DNA of 8,006 nt from DATKKX01 sp035542775 (GCA_035542775.1 DATKKX010000432.1:1-8006), one strand, 5' to 3'; shown: positions 1 to 7,202, counted from the first letter of the stretch. Notes: generated from the sequence alone by a model not told the origin. Numbers and translations are program-made.

Positions 1-830
1 CTGGGGTTCGTGCGAATCTCCAGGCTGTCGGCCTGGATAGGCGGATTGGCGGCGGTGTCCGGCGGCGGCGGATCACCGTCGAACGTGGGGTCGGTCGGCA
101 GGCGAGACGTTGACGGGAGGATGATGATCTTGGAACTCGGGTTGAGAGGGTTGCCGGGATTATTGATGTCGTCGTTGGTCGGGTCCTGATCTTTATCGAG
201 AAGGAGGGTGACCGTCACGCTTGAGCTGTCGGTGTCGGCGTAAATGTACCGGATGGTGACCTCGTCTCCCATGGAGAGTCCCAGGTTGGGCGTTGGATCA
301 GTGAAGACCAATACCGGGGGGCTGTTCTGCGGCTTGAGTCCTTCGGGCGAGAAGGTCAGTCCGCTGCCGTAGGTGACCCGAACGGCCCGGTTGCCTATGC
401 CTGTCGCCATGTCATAGGTTCGATCGTCCACTTCGCCGAAGATGTAATAAGTGCCGTCGGCGATGCCGGTGGTGTTCCAGACGGTGGAGTCGCTTACGCT
501 GCCGGGGCCGAAGGTGTAACCGTCCAGGATGGGAATCTCCTGGGCGGGCACGGGATTGGCGGCAGTGGAAGCGAAGATGCGGACCACGCAGACGTCTTCA
601 GCGTCCGAGGCTGTGAAATCGATGGTAACGGGGTCACCCGCCTGCGGGGAGCTCTCCGGCGTTGAGGCGCCCGTGATGATGAGACGGGGAGGGCGATTCG
701 CCAAAGGTACGGTCGGATTCATCGGGGCGGTGGCGCCGCTGGGGCATGAGGCGCCTACCGCGAGAGCCAACAGGCAAACGAAGAAGCCGGTTGGGACAAA
801 CGCTCGACGAATTCTCAGACGAAGAGTCAT
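1..830 (-). CDS. Predicted secreted lipoprotein with Ig-like repeats (5' part only)
   Basis: The reverse strand reads without a stop from an ATG at 830 to the window edge, giving 276 residues; the C-terminus lies outside. The start is backed by a strong Shine-Dalgarno (GGAGG, complement of 841-845) about 10 nt upstream. The N-terminus has a basic n-region (LRLRIRR), a hydrophobic core (about 11-27) and a Cys at 29 in the context VGASC, which fits the loose lipoprotein pattern though not the classic LAGC. Residues about 47-155 and 170-275 look like two related beta-rich units, each opening with a PP-hydrophobic stretch followed by a GD-x-VTI strand and Asp-rich turns, as in Ig-like or cadherin-like repeats. 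The second holds an Asp/Asn-rich segment (DKDQDPTNDD, 212-221) that could bind calcium. A PPPP stretch follows near 254. The protein is probably an envelope or surface protein. I do not recognise a specific family, and no catalytic residue can be identified. Confidence 0.8.
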   Translation of the reverse strand, partial: MTLRLRIRRAFVPTGFFVCLLALAVGASCPSGATAPMNPTVPLANRPPRLIITGASTPESSPQAGDPVTIDFTASDAEDVCVVRIFASTAANPVPAQEIPILDGYTFGPGSVSDSTVWNTTGIADGTYYIFGEVDDRTYDMATGIGNRAVRVTYGSGLTFSPEGLKPQNSPPVLVFTDPTPNLGLSMGDEVTIRYIYADTDSSSVTVTLLLDKDQDPTNDDINNPGNPLNPSSKIIILPSTSRLPTDPTFDGDPPPPDTAANPPIQADSLEIRTNP

Positions 831-920
831 TGCTGGCTTTCCTCCGACGCTGAACAACCCGGCTGGGCGGGCGCCGCAGCGCTCATAAGGCGGGACAAAC
901 GAGGACCCCCCCTCAAGATA

Positions 921-950
921 ATCCTATCCCCTGACAGGGGTCCTGGTCAA
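921..950 (-). promoter_or_regulatory. Putative sigma70-type promoter with palindrome in its spacer, for the lipoprotein gene
   Basis: On the minus strand TTGACC (945-950) and TAGGAT (921-926) are separated by 18 bp and would start transcription near 914, leaving a leader of about 85 nt before the ATG at 830. The spacer contains a perfect odd-centred palindrome, CCCCTGACAGGGG (928-940, 6-bp arms). A second inverted repeat, AGGACCCC (902-909) and GGGGTCCT (937-944), spans the region from the -35 side of the spacer past the predicted start site. A protein bound in the spacer would be well placed to block or remodel RNA polymerase. The boxes are seen directly; promoter activity and regulation are inferred. 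Confidence 0.45.
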
Positions 951-1023
951 GGCGTTTCCAGTCACAACTTAGGATTCCACAAGCACTTTGGAGTGTCTTC
1001 CGGAACCGCTCGAGACGCTCTCA

Positions 1024-1068
1024 GCGGCTGCGCGGCCAGCCGCGCCGGGCGTGCTCTTCAAGCGCCCG
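1024..1068. repeat. Cluster of GC-rich inverted repeats (mutually exclusive hairpins)
   Basis: GCGGCTG (1024-1030) pairs with CAGCCGC (1037-1043), a 7-bp stem with a 6-nt loop. An overlapping alternative pairs GCGCGGC (1030-1036) with GCCGCGC (1039-1045). Directly adjacent, CGGGCG (1046-1051) pairs with CGCCCG (1063-1068) across an 11-nt loop. A T5 run occurs at 1112-1116, too far downstream for a classic intrinsic terminator. The sequence could be a structured leader, a small RNA, or just GC-rich spacer. Confidence 0.35.
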
Positions 1069-1319
1069 CCTGCCCACCGCAAACTCTTGCACGTCCCCTC
1101 TGGTTAGCGACTTTTTGGATTGTATGCCGCAACTACGTGTCCGGTAAAGACGACAAACCGGGCCGTGGAATCTGCGTCCCGTCCCCGGAGAGCCATTCGC
1201 CCCATGGGTTGGCGCCGCATTATCATCCTGCGGCTCAGAAAGGCACGTGTTTGTCGGGGTTCGGCCTGGTCCGTGGATGACGACGCTGCCGCCGGTTCGA
1301 GAAGGGAGACAATGATACT

Positions 1320-3149
1320 GTGTCCGATACGTTGGCAGATCGAATCAGTGAACGACTCCTTCCACGGGTCAGCCAACCCGGGCAATACATCGGGCGTGAG
1401 CTGAATCAGCTTGTCGGAGATGGGGATTGGGCTGCCGCTGAGGTTCGTCTCGTCATCGCGTTTCCGGACGCATACCCGGTGGGCATGTCGCACCTTGGTT
1501 GCCAGATCATCTATTGGCTGGCCAACCACATTACCGGGGTCTGCGCCGAGCGATGTTACATGCCCTGGGGTGATGCCGAGGCGGTCATGCGCCGCGAAGA
1601 GATCCCCCTGTTTACCTGGGACACCCGGCAGGCGGTGGGAACCGCCGACATTTTCGCCGTCTCGCTTCAGTATGAAATGGGCCTCACTAATTTTCTAGCG
1701 ATGCTCGACTTGGCGAGGATTCCCCTGCGTGCCGACCAGCGGGATGACACGCACCCGCTGGTTCTGGCCGGCGGCCCCATGGCCGACAACCCGGAGCCGG
1801 TGGCGCCGTTTCTCGATCTGGTCGTAGTTGGCGACGCCGAGGAGTCAGTTCCGGCGATTCTCGATCTATACAAGGAGCTGAAGGCGTCCGGCGTGCGCCG
1901 ACGAGATATGATCGCGATCATGGCCGGGCGTTTCCCCTGGCTCTATGCCCCGAATTTGTATGACGTGGCCCACAACACCGACGGCACCATCGCCGGAATT
2001 ACGGCGAAGCGCAGCGGCCTGCCGCAGCACATCGAACGCTGCCGGCTGGTCGATTTGGAGAACGCCCCCGTACCGCTGCGGCCGCTCCTGCCCTTTGTGC
2101 GGCCCGTGCATGACCGGATGGCGATCGAGATTATGCGCGGGTGCCCTCAGCCATGCCGATTCTGCCATGCCGGGCATACCAAGCGGCCGGTTCGCATCCG
2201 CACTGTGGAAAAGATCCTCGAAATCGCCGAGCGGCAGTATTGGGCAACGGGCTATTCCGAGCTGGGCCTGCTCAGCCTGTCCACGGCGGATTATCCGCAT
2301 TTGGCGGAGCTGGCGGCGAGGATCAACGAGCGATTCGCCGAGCGGCGCGTCAACATCTCCGTGCCATCGCTCCGCGTGGACAAAATGCTGCAAGATATCC
2401 CCTGGCTGACCAGCAGCGTTCGCAAGGCCGGCCTGACCATTGCTGCCGAGGCCGCGACAGATCGACTGCGACAGGCGATCCGCAAGAAGGTCACCGACGG
2501 CGACCTGATCGACGGCGTCATAGAGGCCTACAAGGCTGGGTGGAAGCGGATCAAGTGCTACTTCATGGTCGGATTTCCCGGGGAAAACGAGGACCATATC
2601 CGGGCGATTCATGAACTGTGCGTTCAGATGTCGCTGGTCCGCCGGAGCATCGGCAAGGGGCCGGCGAGCATTACGGCCAGCGTGAGTTGGCTGGTCCCCA
2701 AGCCGCACACGCCGTTTCAGTGGGCTGCTCAGCCGCGCGTCGAGTATTTCCAGAACGCACGGCGGATTCTCTCGCAGATGCAACGGAGCAGCCGTCTGAG
2801 GGCAGTGCAAATCAAGATGCACGACACCGAGCGGTCGATCCTGGAGGGCGTCTTCACCCGCGGCGACCGGCGGCTGGCCGCTGTGATTGAACGGGCCTTT
2901 CGCCTCGGGGCGAGGTTCGACGCCTGGGACGAGTGCTTCCGCTTTGAGCTCTGGCAGCAGGCCTTCGGCGAGACGGGCGTCGATCCCGACTGGTATGCAC
3001 ACCGCGAGCGGGCCTACAGCGAAATCCTCCCCTGGGACCACATCCACGCCGGCGCGAAGCGTGACTACCTCGAACGGCAGTACGATGACGTCTTCATCAA
3101 GCTCGCTCAGGCACGGCCCGCTCCAGGCATTCTCCCGAGCCCGGCATAG
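1320..3149 (+). CDS. B12-binding-type radical SAM protein, TIGR03960-like
   Basis: This is a 609-aa cytoplasmic protein starting with GTG; AAGGGAG at 1302-1308 is a fair Shine-Dalgarno 11 nt upstream, and no in-frame ATG fits better. Residues about 40-190 match a cobalamin-binding-like Rossmann domain: the stretch FPDAYPVGMSHLG (48-60) sits where B12 proteins carry DxHxxG, with Tyr52 replacing His. Other familiar segments are LAGGP and VVVGDAEE. The radical SAM core follows, with the [4Fe-4S]-binding motif C275-x3-C279-x2-C282 in RGCPQPCRFC. The segment PKPHTPFQW (about 461-469) and LPWDHI near the C-terminus are hallmarks I associate with TIGR03960 proteins. In Firmicutes this family often neighbours a DUF2344/TIGR03936 partner and RNase G; neither is here. 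Its reaction is not known to me. The short tail lacks the cysteine cluster I recall in relatives. Family assignment is fairly sure, function open. Confidence 0.9.
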   Translation: MSDTLADRISERLLPRVSQPGQYIGRELNQLVGDGDWAAAEVRLVIAFPDAYPVGMSHLGCQIIYWLANHITGVCAERCYMPWGDAEAVMRREEIPLFTWDTRQAVGTADIFAVSLQYEMGLTNFLAMLDLARIPLRADQRDDTHPLVLAGGPMADNPEPVAPFLDLVVVGDAEESVPAILDLYKELKASGVRRRDMIAIMAGRFPWLYAPNLYDVAHNTDGTIAGITAKRSGLPQHIERCRLVDLENAPVPLRPLLPFVRPVHDRMAIEIMRGCPQPCRFCHAGHTKRPVRIRTVEKILEIAERQYWATGYSELGLLSLSTADYPHLAELAARINERFAERRVNISVPSLRVDKMLQDIPWLTSSVRKAGLTIAAEAATDRLRQAIRKKVTDGDLIDGVIEAYKAGWKRIKCYFMVGFPGENEDHIRAIHELCVQMSLVRRSIGKGPASITASVSWLVPKPHTPFQWAAQPRVEYFQNARRILSQMQRSSRLRAVQIKMHDTERSILEGVFTRGDRRLAAVIERAFRLGARFDAWDECFRFELWQQAFGETGVDPDWYAHRERAYSEILPWDHIHAGAKRDYLERQYDDVFIKLAQARPAPGILPSPA

Positions 3150-3188
3150 GGCCTTCACCTCTGCGTCGCCAGTAGCGAACGAAGGCCC
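3149..3188 (+). terminator. Hairpin overlapping the radical SAM stop codon, possible terminator
   Basis: GGGCCTTC (3149-3156, beginning at the last base of the TAG stop) is perfectly complementary to GAAGGCCC (3181-3188), giving an 8-bp stem. Inside the 24-nt loop TCGC (3166-3169) and GCGA (3175-3178) can form an inner stem. Only a weak TTTT (3209-3212) follows some 20 nt later, so it is not a textbook Rho-independent terminator. It could stabilise the 3' end or partly separate the radical SAM and MFS transcripts. Confidence 0.35.
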
Positions 3189-3320
3189 GATCGGCTCTTG
3201 AATCGCTCTTTTGCTATTCCGCATCAAGCCGACCCGTTCCCAGCGTCGATTTGAAGTGTAGATCGGCCCGTCGAACGGCTACCATGGAAGTCCGGGAGGG
3301 TCATTCCGGAGCAGGCGGCG

Positions 3321-4601
3321 ATGGAACTCACATTGTCCTCTCGATTGCTCAACGAAAGCGAACGACCCACGCGAGCCCATTACGTCATCCTGGGCATGAG
3401 TTGGGCGGGCTGGCTTTTCGATTTCTACGACCTGATGCTGTTCTCTTTCCTGGTCGGACCGATCGGGAAAGATCTAGGTCTGAACAGGGACGACATTTCT
3501 CTGCTGCTCGGAGCTTCGCTGGCCGCCACCGCGCTGGGTGGCGTCCTTTTCGGGCATCTCGCCGATCGCTACGGGCGGAAAACAGTCCTCACCTGGACCA
3601 TTCTGGTTTATTCAATCGGCACGTTTCTCTGCGGCAACGCACGCGGTTTCATCTCCCTGCTGATCTTCAGGATCATCACCGGACTCGGCGTCGGCGGTGA
3701 GTGGGCCACTGGTCAGACTCTCGTGGGAGAGACGTTCCCCGCCAGGATGCGCGCCCGGTTCGCCGCGGTCATGCAGACCGGCGCGCCGCTCGGGATCGCC
3801 CTGGCATCGCTCGTCGGAGGACTGCTGCAGCCGACCTTGACGGACACACTGGGGCTTCACTGGGGTTGGAGAACCTGCTGTTTCATCTCGCTGACACCCG
3901 CGCTGCTTGTGGTCATCATCCGCCGGCACATGCCTGAGTCGGACGTATGGCTGGCCAGGCGGGATTCAAAGGCCAAGGAAGAACGCGGCCAGTTTGCGGA
4001 ACTGTTCGGCAATCCAAGGCTGCGAGGGCTCTTCTGTCTTGGTCTCGTCCTGGCCATCACGGATATGTCGGCCTACTGGTTCACCTATGTGTGGATGCCA
4101 GAATACCTCAAAGAGCAGCTCAACTTCTCCATGGCCAAATCCGGCCTGTGGATGCTGGTGACTCAGGCCGGTGGCTTTCTGGGCTACCTGTCCTTCGGCT
4201 TTTTTGCGGATTGGAAGGGTCGGCGCGCCGCTTACACGGTCTACTCCGTGATCTGGGCAATCGGTCTCCTGCCCGTCACGCTGCTGTGGAGTCATATTGC
4301 CGTCTGGCCGTGGCTTACCCTCTGCTTCATGTTTCTGGTGGGCATCGGCACCGGCAACTTCTCCGGCTACGGTCCGATCTTCGCGGAGATCTTCCCCACC
4401 AAGGTGCGCAACACCGCTATGGGCAGTGCCTTCAACCTGGCCCGAGGGGTGCAGTTCTTCACGCCGATGGTCATCGCGGCCGTGGCGCCTCGCTACGGCC
4501 TCGGGGGCGGTATTTCCCTGGCCGCTTTCTTCGCTGTCTTTACCGGGATCTGGGTCTGGATGCTCCCGGAGACCCGCGGCACGCGGATAACCAGCGACTG
4601 A
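3321..4601 (+). CDS. MFS transporter, metabolite:proton symporter type
   Basis: This 426-aa inner-membrane protein has about 12 hydrophobic segments arranged as 6 plus 6 (roughly 21-46, 60-80, 88-105, 109-128, 147-169, 184-201, 236-258, 274-295, 304-325, 328-350, 366-389, 397-415) around a charged central loop (203-235). Motif A is clear as GHLADRYGRK (78-87), with a degenerate second-half copy FADWKGRR (295-302). GLGVGGEWATG (121-131), followed by LVGETFPARMR, is typical of the sugar/aromatic-acid/sialate symporter branch. The first helix carries D34-F-Y-D37, as in SHS/AAHS-like carboxylate transporters. The ATG is preceded by GGAG (3308-3311) at 9 nt, and no in-frame start lies upstream. 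The gene follows the radical SAM gene by 171 bp and converges on the amylase gene. The substrate cannot be read from sequence; an organic acid or sugar acid is the best guess. Confidence 0.9.
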   Translation: MELTLSSRLLNESERPTRAHYVILGMSWAGWLFDFYDLMLFSFLVGPIGKDLGLNRDDISLLLGASLAATALGGVLFGHLADRYGRKTVLTWTILVYSIGTFLCGNARGFISLLIFRIITGLGVGGEWATGQTLVGETFPARMRARFAAVMQTGAPLGIALASLVGGLLQPTLTDTLGLHWGWRTCCFISLTPALLVVIIRRHMPESDVWLARRDSKAKEERGQFAELFGNPRLRGLFCLGLVLAITDMSAYWFTYVWMPEYLKEQLNFSMAKSGLWMLVTQAGGFLGYLSFGFFADWKGRRAAYTVYSVIWAIGLLPVTLLWSHIAVWPWLTLCFMFLVGIGTGNFSGYGPIFAEIFPTKVRNTAMGSAFNLARGVQFFTPMVIAAVAPRYGLGGGISLAAFFAVFTGIWVWMLPETRGTRITSD

Positions 4602-4608
4602 GAACGCC

Positions 4609-7155
4609 CTACAAGATCAGATCGATAAACGCGGCAACATCTAAGCCGTCAACCGAGCCATCGCAGTTCACGTCGCAGGCCGCGATGTGAGCTGGATCGG
4701 CGTCGACTCCGAGCAACACGCTGGTGAATGGGCCGATGTCCGCCGCATTGACAGCACCGCTGGAATTCGCGTCGCCAAGAATGCGCAAGGCAACCGAGGC
4801 GTACTGCTGACCCGGGATCGCGGTTATGTTCGGCGTCATACCGAGGTTGCCGTACCCTCCGCCGAGCCCGGGCAGCCATTGGTTGGTTACCTCGCCGCTC
4901 GAACGAATGATGAAAGCCGCCATACGGATGTTTGTTCCCGTCGCGCCGGCAATGCCCACGTCGGCATACGGGACGAACATGTCAAAGCCGTTCAGGGCGG
5001 TTGCTGTCTGGGACGCATCGGTGCCTGTCACGCCCAGGGTGTTGGTGTTGTTCATCGCCACCTTCATGCCGTTCGGGTTCGTGCCGCCGGTCAGGACGCC
5101 GTCGCCGTCGTTGACCGTTCCTGCGCCGCGATACGTCTTGACCGTCCCGCCTGCCGTGAGCAATTGGAACTGATCGACATAGATCGTGCCTCCGCTCGTG
5201 TTGGTGAAGATCATGTGATCCGGGGCAAAGCCGGCGTCGAGCCGCGTGCCGGTCAGGTTGTTGGGCCCGCCCGGCGGCGGAGAATAGCCGGAAAGGTCCA
5301 GGATGTTCTGGCCGCCGGAAATCGTGTCGAGAAGAAGCACGAGGCCGGTGGCGTCCGTGGCCAGATTGCCGGTGATGCCGATCTTCAGACCGGCTGACGT
5401 CGGGCGAACGAAGATCTGGTCAAGCTCCGAGATGTTGTCGCCCAGGCCGGTGGCGTTGTCCTGGGTCGCGACGAGGCTGCAGGCACCAAGACTGCCCGGG
5501 ATGTCGACGCCGTCGTACTCGTTCGGCGGCGGCGGCGGGATCTCCAGGCCGACGGACAGGACGCGGTAGCCGTAGCCGGACAGCGTCATGCTGTACGCGG
5601 CTTTGTTGGCGTCCGTGATCGCCGCCAGTGTCTGACCGGTGATCAGATCGACCGGGACCGTCGATCCTCCTGCGATCTGGGCTGCCGACAGGTCCATCGT
5701 GAACGTCCGCGACTGATTGTTGACGTTAATGGCGACGAGCACGGTCTGCTCACCTTGCATCTGCCGCAGGAACGACCAGATGCGACTGCTTGAATTCGTG
5801 ATCGGGCGATACGTCCCTCTGCGGAGGGCCACGTTCGTCTTGCGGGCCGAGATGAGCCTGCGATATTCCTCCAGCAACGAGCCGGAGACATTCAGCTGCT
5901 CCTGAACCGAGCGGCCGTCGTTGTCCCTTTCATAGCGGTTGTTGTACGCTCCGCTGTGGAGGACAAAGTAGTTGCTCATCGGCGGACCGGCCACGGCGTT
6001 CCATTTGAACGGCTCGCGTTTGGGGATGTCGTCCGCATCACTGCCGAAGCTGCCTTTCACGCCGAGCATGCCGATCTCATCGCCGTAATAGATGCACGGC
6101 GGACACGGCTGAGTCAGCAGGATGGCGGCGGCTGCCTTCGCCTTGGTCATGCTTCCGCCGATGACGGAGGTGAGCCGATCCACGTCATGGTTGCTGAGGA
6201 TGCCGATGAAGTTCTTTCCGGGCGGCAGCGCGGCAACCGTTGCGGCCATCGAGCTGTAGAGCGAGTTCTTGTTTTCGTTAGAAAGCGAGTCTCTCGCCCC
6301 GAACATGAACGGCATGGTCATGGTCGCATCGAACGCCGGCAGGAGAGTCGCGCCGGTGATGCCCCAGTCGGCCTGCTCGGCGAACGTGAACACGGACGAA
6401 TTGACGGTCTGCAGGGCCGCCTTCCACGGGATCCAGAAGTCGTTCAGGTTGTACCCCCAGCCTTCGGGAGTCTCGGGGGATTGCTCCCATACGTGGTCCA
6501 GACGGTAGCCGTCGATGCCGTCGGATGGATCACCGTCGCCGTTCGGATCAAGCCAGTGCTGGGCCCATTGCGTAACCAGCGCTGCCGGGTTCGGGTCGCG
6601 GAGGTCCCATTCAATAAAGCCCACCGTGGCGCCGTTCCACGATGTGTAGACCGAACCGGCGTATTGCGTGTTGCCCGGGTTGGTGAACGCCAACCATGTG
6701 TCGTACGGGCTGGACGGGTTGCCATAGGCGCTTTGGAAATAGACCGAATTGTGGCTGATGCCGTAGACCACGAAGTCGATGAAGACCTTGATGCCGCGTT
6801 CATGGGCCTGGTGGACGAAATCCAGAAAACCCGTCTCGTTGCCGAACCAGGAATTGATCTGGTCGGCCGGTCCGTGTTGATAGCCGTGATAGGCGGGCGA
6901 CGGGAAAATAGGGTTCATCCACACCGCTGTGATCCCCAGCGTCTGAAGGTAGTCGAGCGATGCGGTCATGCCCCCGAAATCACCAAAACGGGAGGCGTCG
7001 CTGTTGGAGTCGCGCCAGGCGATGGGCATGAACTGGTAGAAGACATCATCGACAGCCTCGCGGCCGTCGAGCGGCTCGGCGGAAGCGGCCGGCCCCGGGC
7101 CGCAAGCCACCAGCGAAAAGACCAATGAGATGGATAGCCTACGCACAGCCCCCAC
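4609..7155 (-). CDS. Exported GH13 alpha-amylase-family enzyme with C-terminal dockerin
   Basis: This 848-aa protein should hydrolyse or rearrange alpha-glucosidic bonds in starch or maltooligosaccharides outside the cytoplasm. The N-terminus is a signal peptide (RR, then LSISLVFSL) with both a lipobox LVAC (15-18) and an ASA cleavage site (24-26). The GH13 barrel spans about 37-440: nucleophile D220 in GYRLD, acid/base E260 in FAEQ, and NHD (322-324) with stabiliser D324. A likely Ca-binding loop DPNGDGDPSDG (203-213) precedes region II. Region I is unusual (D127-FVVYGISH). A beta domain (about 440-537) and a Pro linker (540-544) follow, then an unassigned beta-rich module (about 555-790) and two dockerin-type Ca loops (794-816 and 827-848). 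GTG at 7155 is used; GTG at 7146 is equally possible because GAGGAGG is duplicated (7160-7166, 7169-7175). GH13 is certain, exact specificity is not; the AEQ and DH motifs recall SusA-like enzymes. Confidence 0.93.
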   Translation of the reverse strand: MGAVRRLSISLVFSLVACGPGPAASAEPLDGREAVDDVFYQFMPIAWRDSNSDASRFGDFGGMTASLDYLQTLGITAVWMNPIFPSPAYHGYQHGPADQINSWFGNETGFLDFVHQAHERGIKVFIDFVVYGISHNSVYFQSAYGNPSSPYDTWLAFTNPGNTQYAGSVYTSWNGATVGFIEWDLRDPNPAALVTQWAQHWLDPNGDGDPSDGIDGYRLDHVWEQSPETPEGWGYNLNDFWIPWKAALQTVNSSVFTFAEQADWGITGATLLPAFDATMTMPFMFGARDSLSNENKNSLYSSMAATVAALPPGKNFIGILSNHDVDRLTSVIGGSMTKAKAAAAILLTQPCPPCIYYGDEIGMLGVKGSFGSDADDIPKREPFKWNAVAGPPMSNYFVLHSGAYNNRYERDNDGRSVQEQLNVSGSLLEEYRRLISARKTNVALRRGTYRPITNSSSRIWSFLRQMQGEQTVLVAINVNNQSRTFTMDLSAAQIAGGSTVPVDLITGQTLAAITDANKAAYSMTLSGYGYRVLSVGLEIPPPPPNEYDGVDIPGSLGACSLVATQDNATGLGDNISELDQIFVRPTSAGLKIGITGNLATDATGLVLLLDTISGGQNILDLSGYSPPPGGPNNLTGTRLDAGFAPDHMIFTNTSGGTIYVDQFQLLTAGGTVKTYRGAGTVNDGDGVLTGGTNPNGMKVAMNNTNTLGVTGTDASQTATALNGFDMFVPYADVGIAGATGTNIRMAAFIIRSSGEVTNQWLPGLGGGYGNLGMTPNITAIPGQQYASVALRILGDANSSGAVNAADIGPFTSVLLGVDADPAHIAACDVNCDGSVDGLDVAAFIDLIL

Positions 7156-7202
7156 GCCCCCTCCTCGCCCTCCTCTCGGAGGGACGGCTCGCGTTCACCT
7201 TT

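Larger units (their letters stand above)
831..1319. other. 489-bp gene-free intergenic region between divergent genes
   Basis: The region separates the leftward lipoprotein gene from the rightward radical SAM gene. Short open frames exist on both strands (for example plus 993-1280 and minus 1104-1529), but they lack a good ribosome-binding site, have low-complexity or Arg/Cys-rich translations, and resemble no family I know. Identified contents are the promoter and palindrome at 902-950 and a GC-rich hairpin cluster at 1024-1068. From about 1070 to 1300 I see no structured signal beyond short palindromes such as CCCATGGG (1201-1208). I could not pick out a convincing promoter for the radical SAM gene. 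Confidence 0.6.

Noticed and set aside
529..888. 119-codon plus-strand open frame at the left end
   Set aside because: It is antisense to the lipoprotein gene, which has a signal peptide, a strong ribosome-binding site and repeat structure; this frame has none of these.
1243..1248. CACGTG palindrome upstream of the radical SAM gene as a regulator site
   Set aside because: A 6-bp palindrome is expected by chance in this length of sequence, and no second copy or promoter box supports it.
993..1529. Short open frames in the divergent gap (plus 993-1280, plus 1120-1404, minus 1104-1529)
   Set aside because: They have no good ribosome-binding site and no recognisable domain, and two of them overlap the radical SAM start.
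1866..3227. 453-codon open frame on the minus strand opposite the radical SAM gene
   Set aside because: It lies antisense to a clearly conserved protein, its translation resembles no family, and long antisense frames are common in GC-rich genes with strong third-position bias.
3198..3285. Promoter for the MFS gene
   Set aside because: TTGAAT (3198-3203) and TTGAAG (3251-3256) are present, but neither has a -10-like hexamer at 16-19 bp.
5956..7128. 390-codon open frame on the plus strand opposite the GH13 gene
   Set aside because: It is an antisense shadow of a gene with intact catalytic motifs; its Val/Arg/Asp-rich translation is the usual product of reading GC-rich code backwards.
3321..7155. 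Functional pairing of the MFS transporter with the GH13 enzyme (digest outside, import product)
   Set aside because: The genes are convergent, so not co-transcribed, and the transporter's motifs point to organic-acid or sugar-acid symport rather than maltooligosaccharide uptake.
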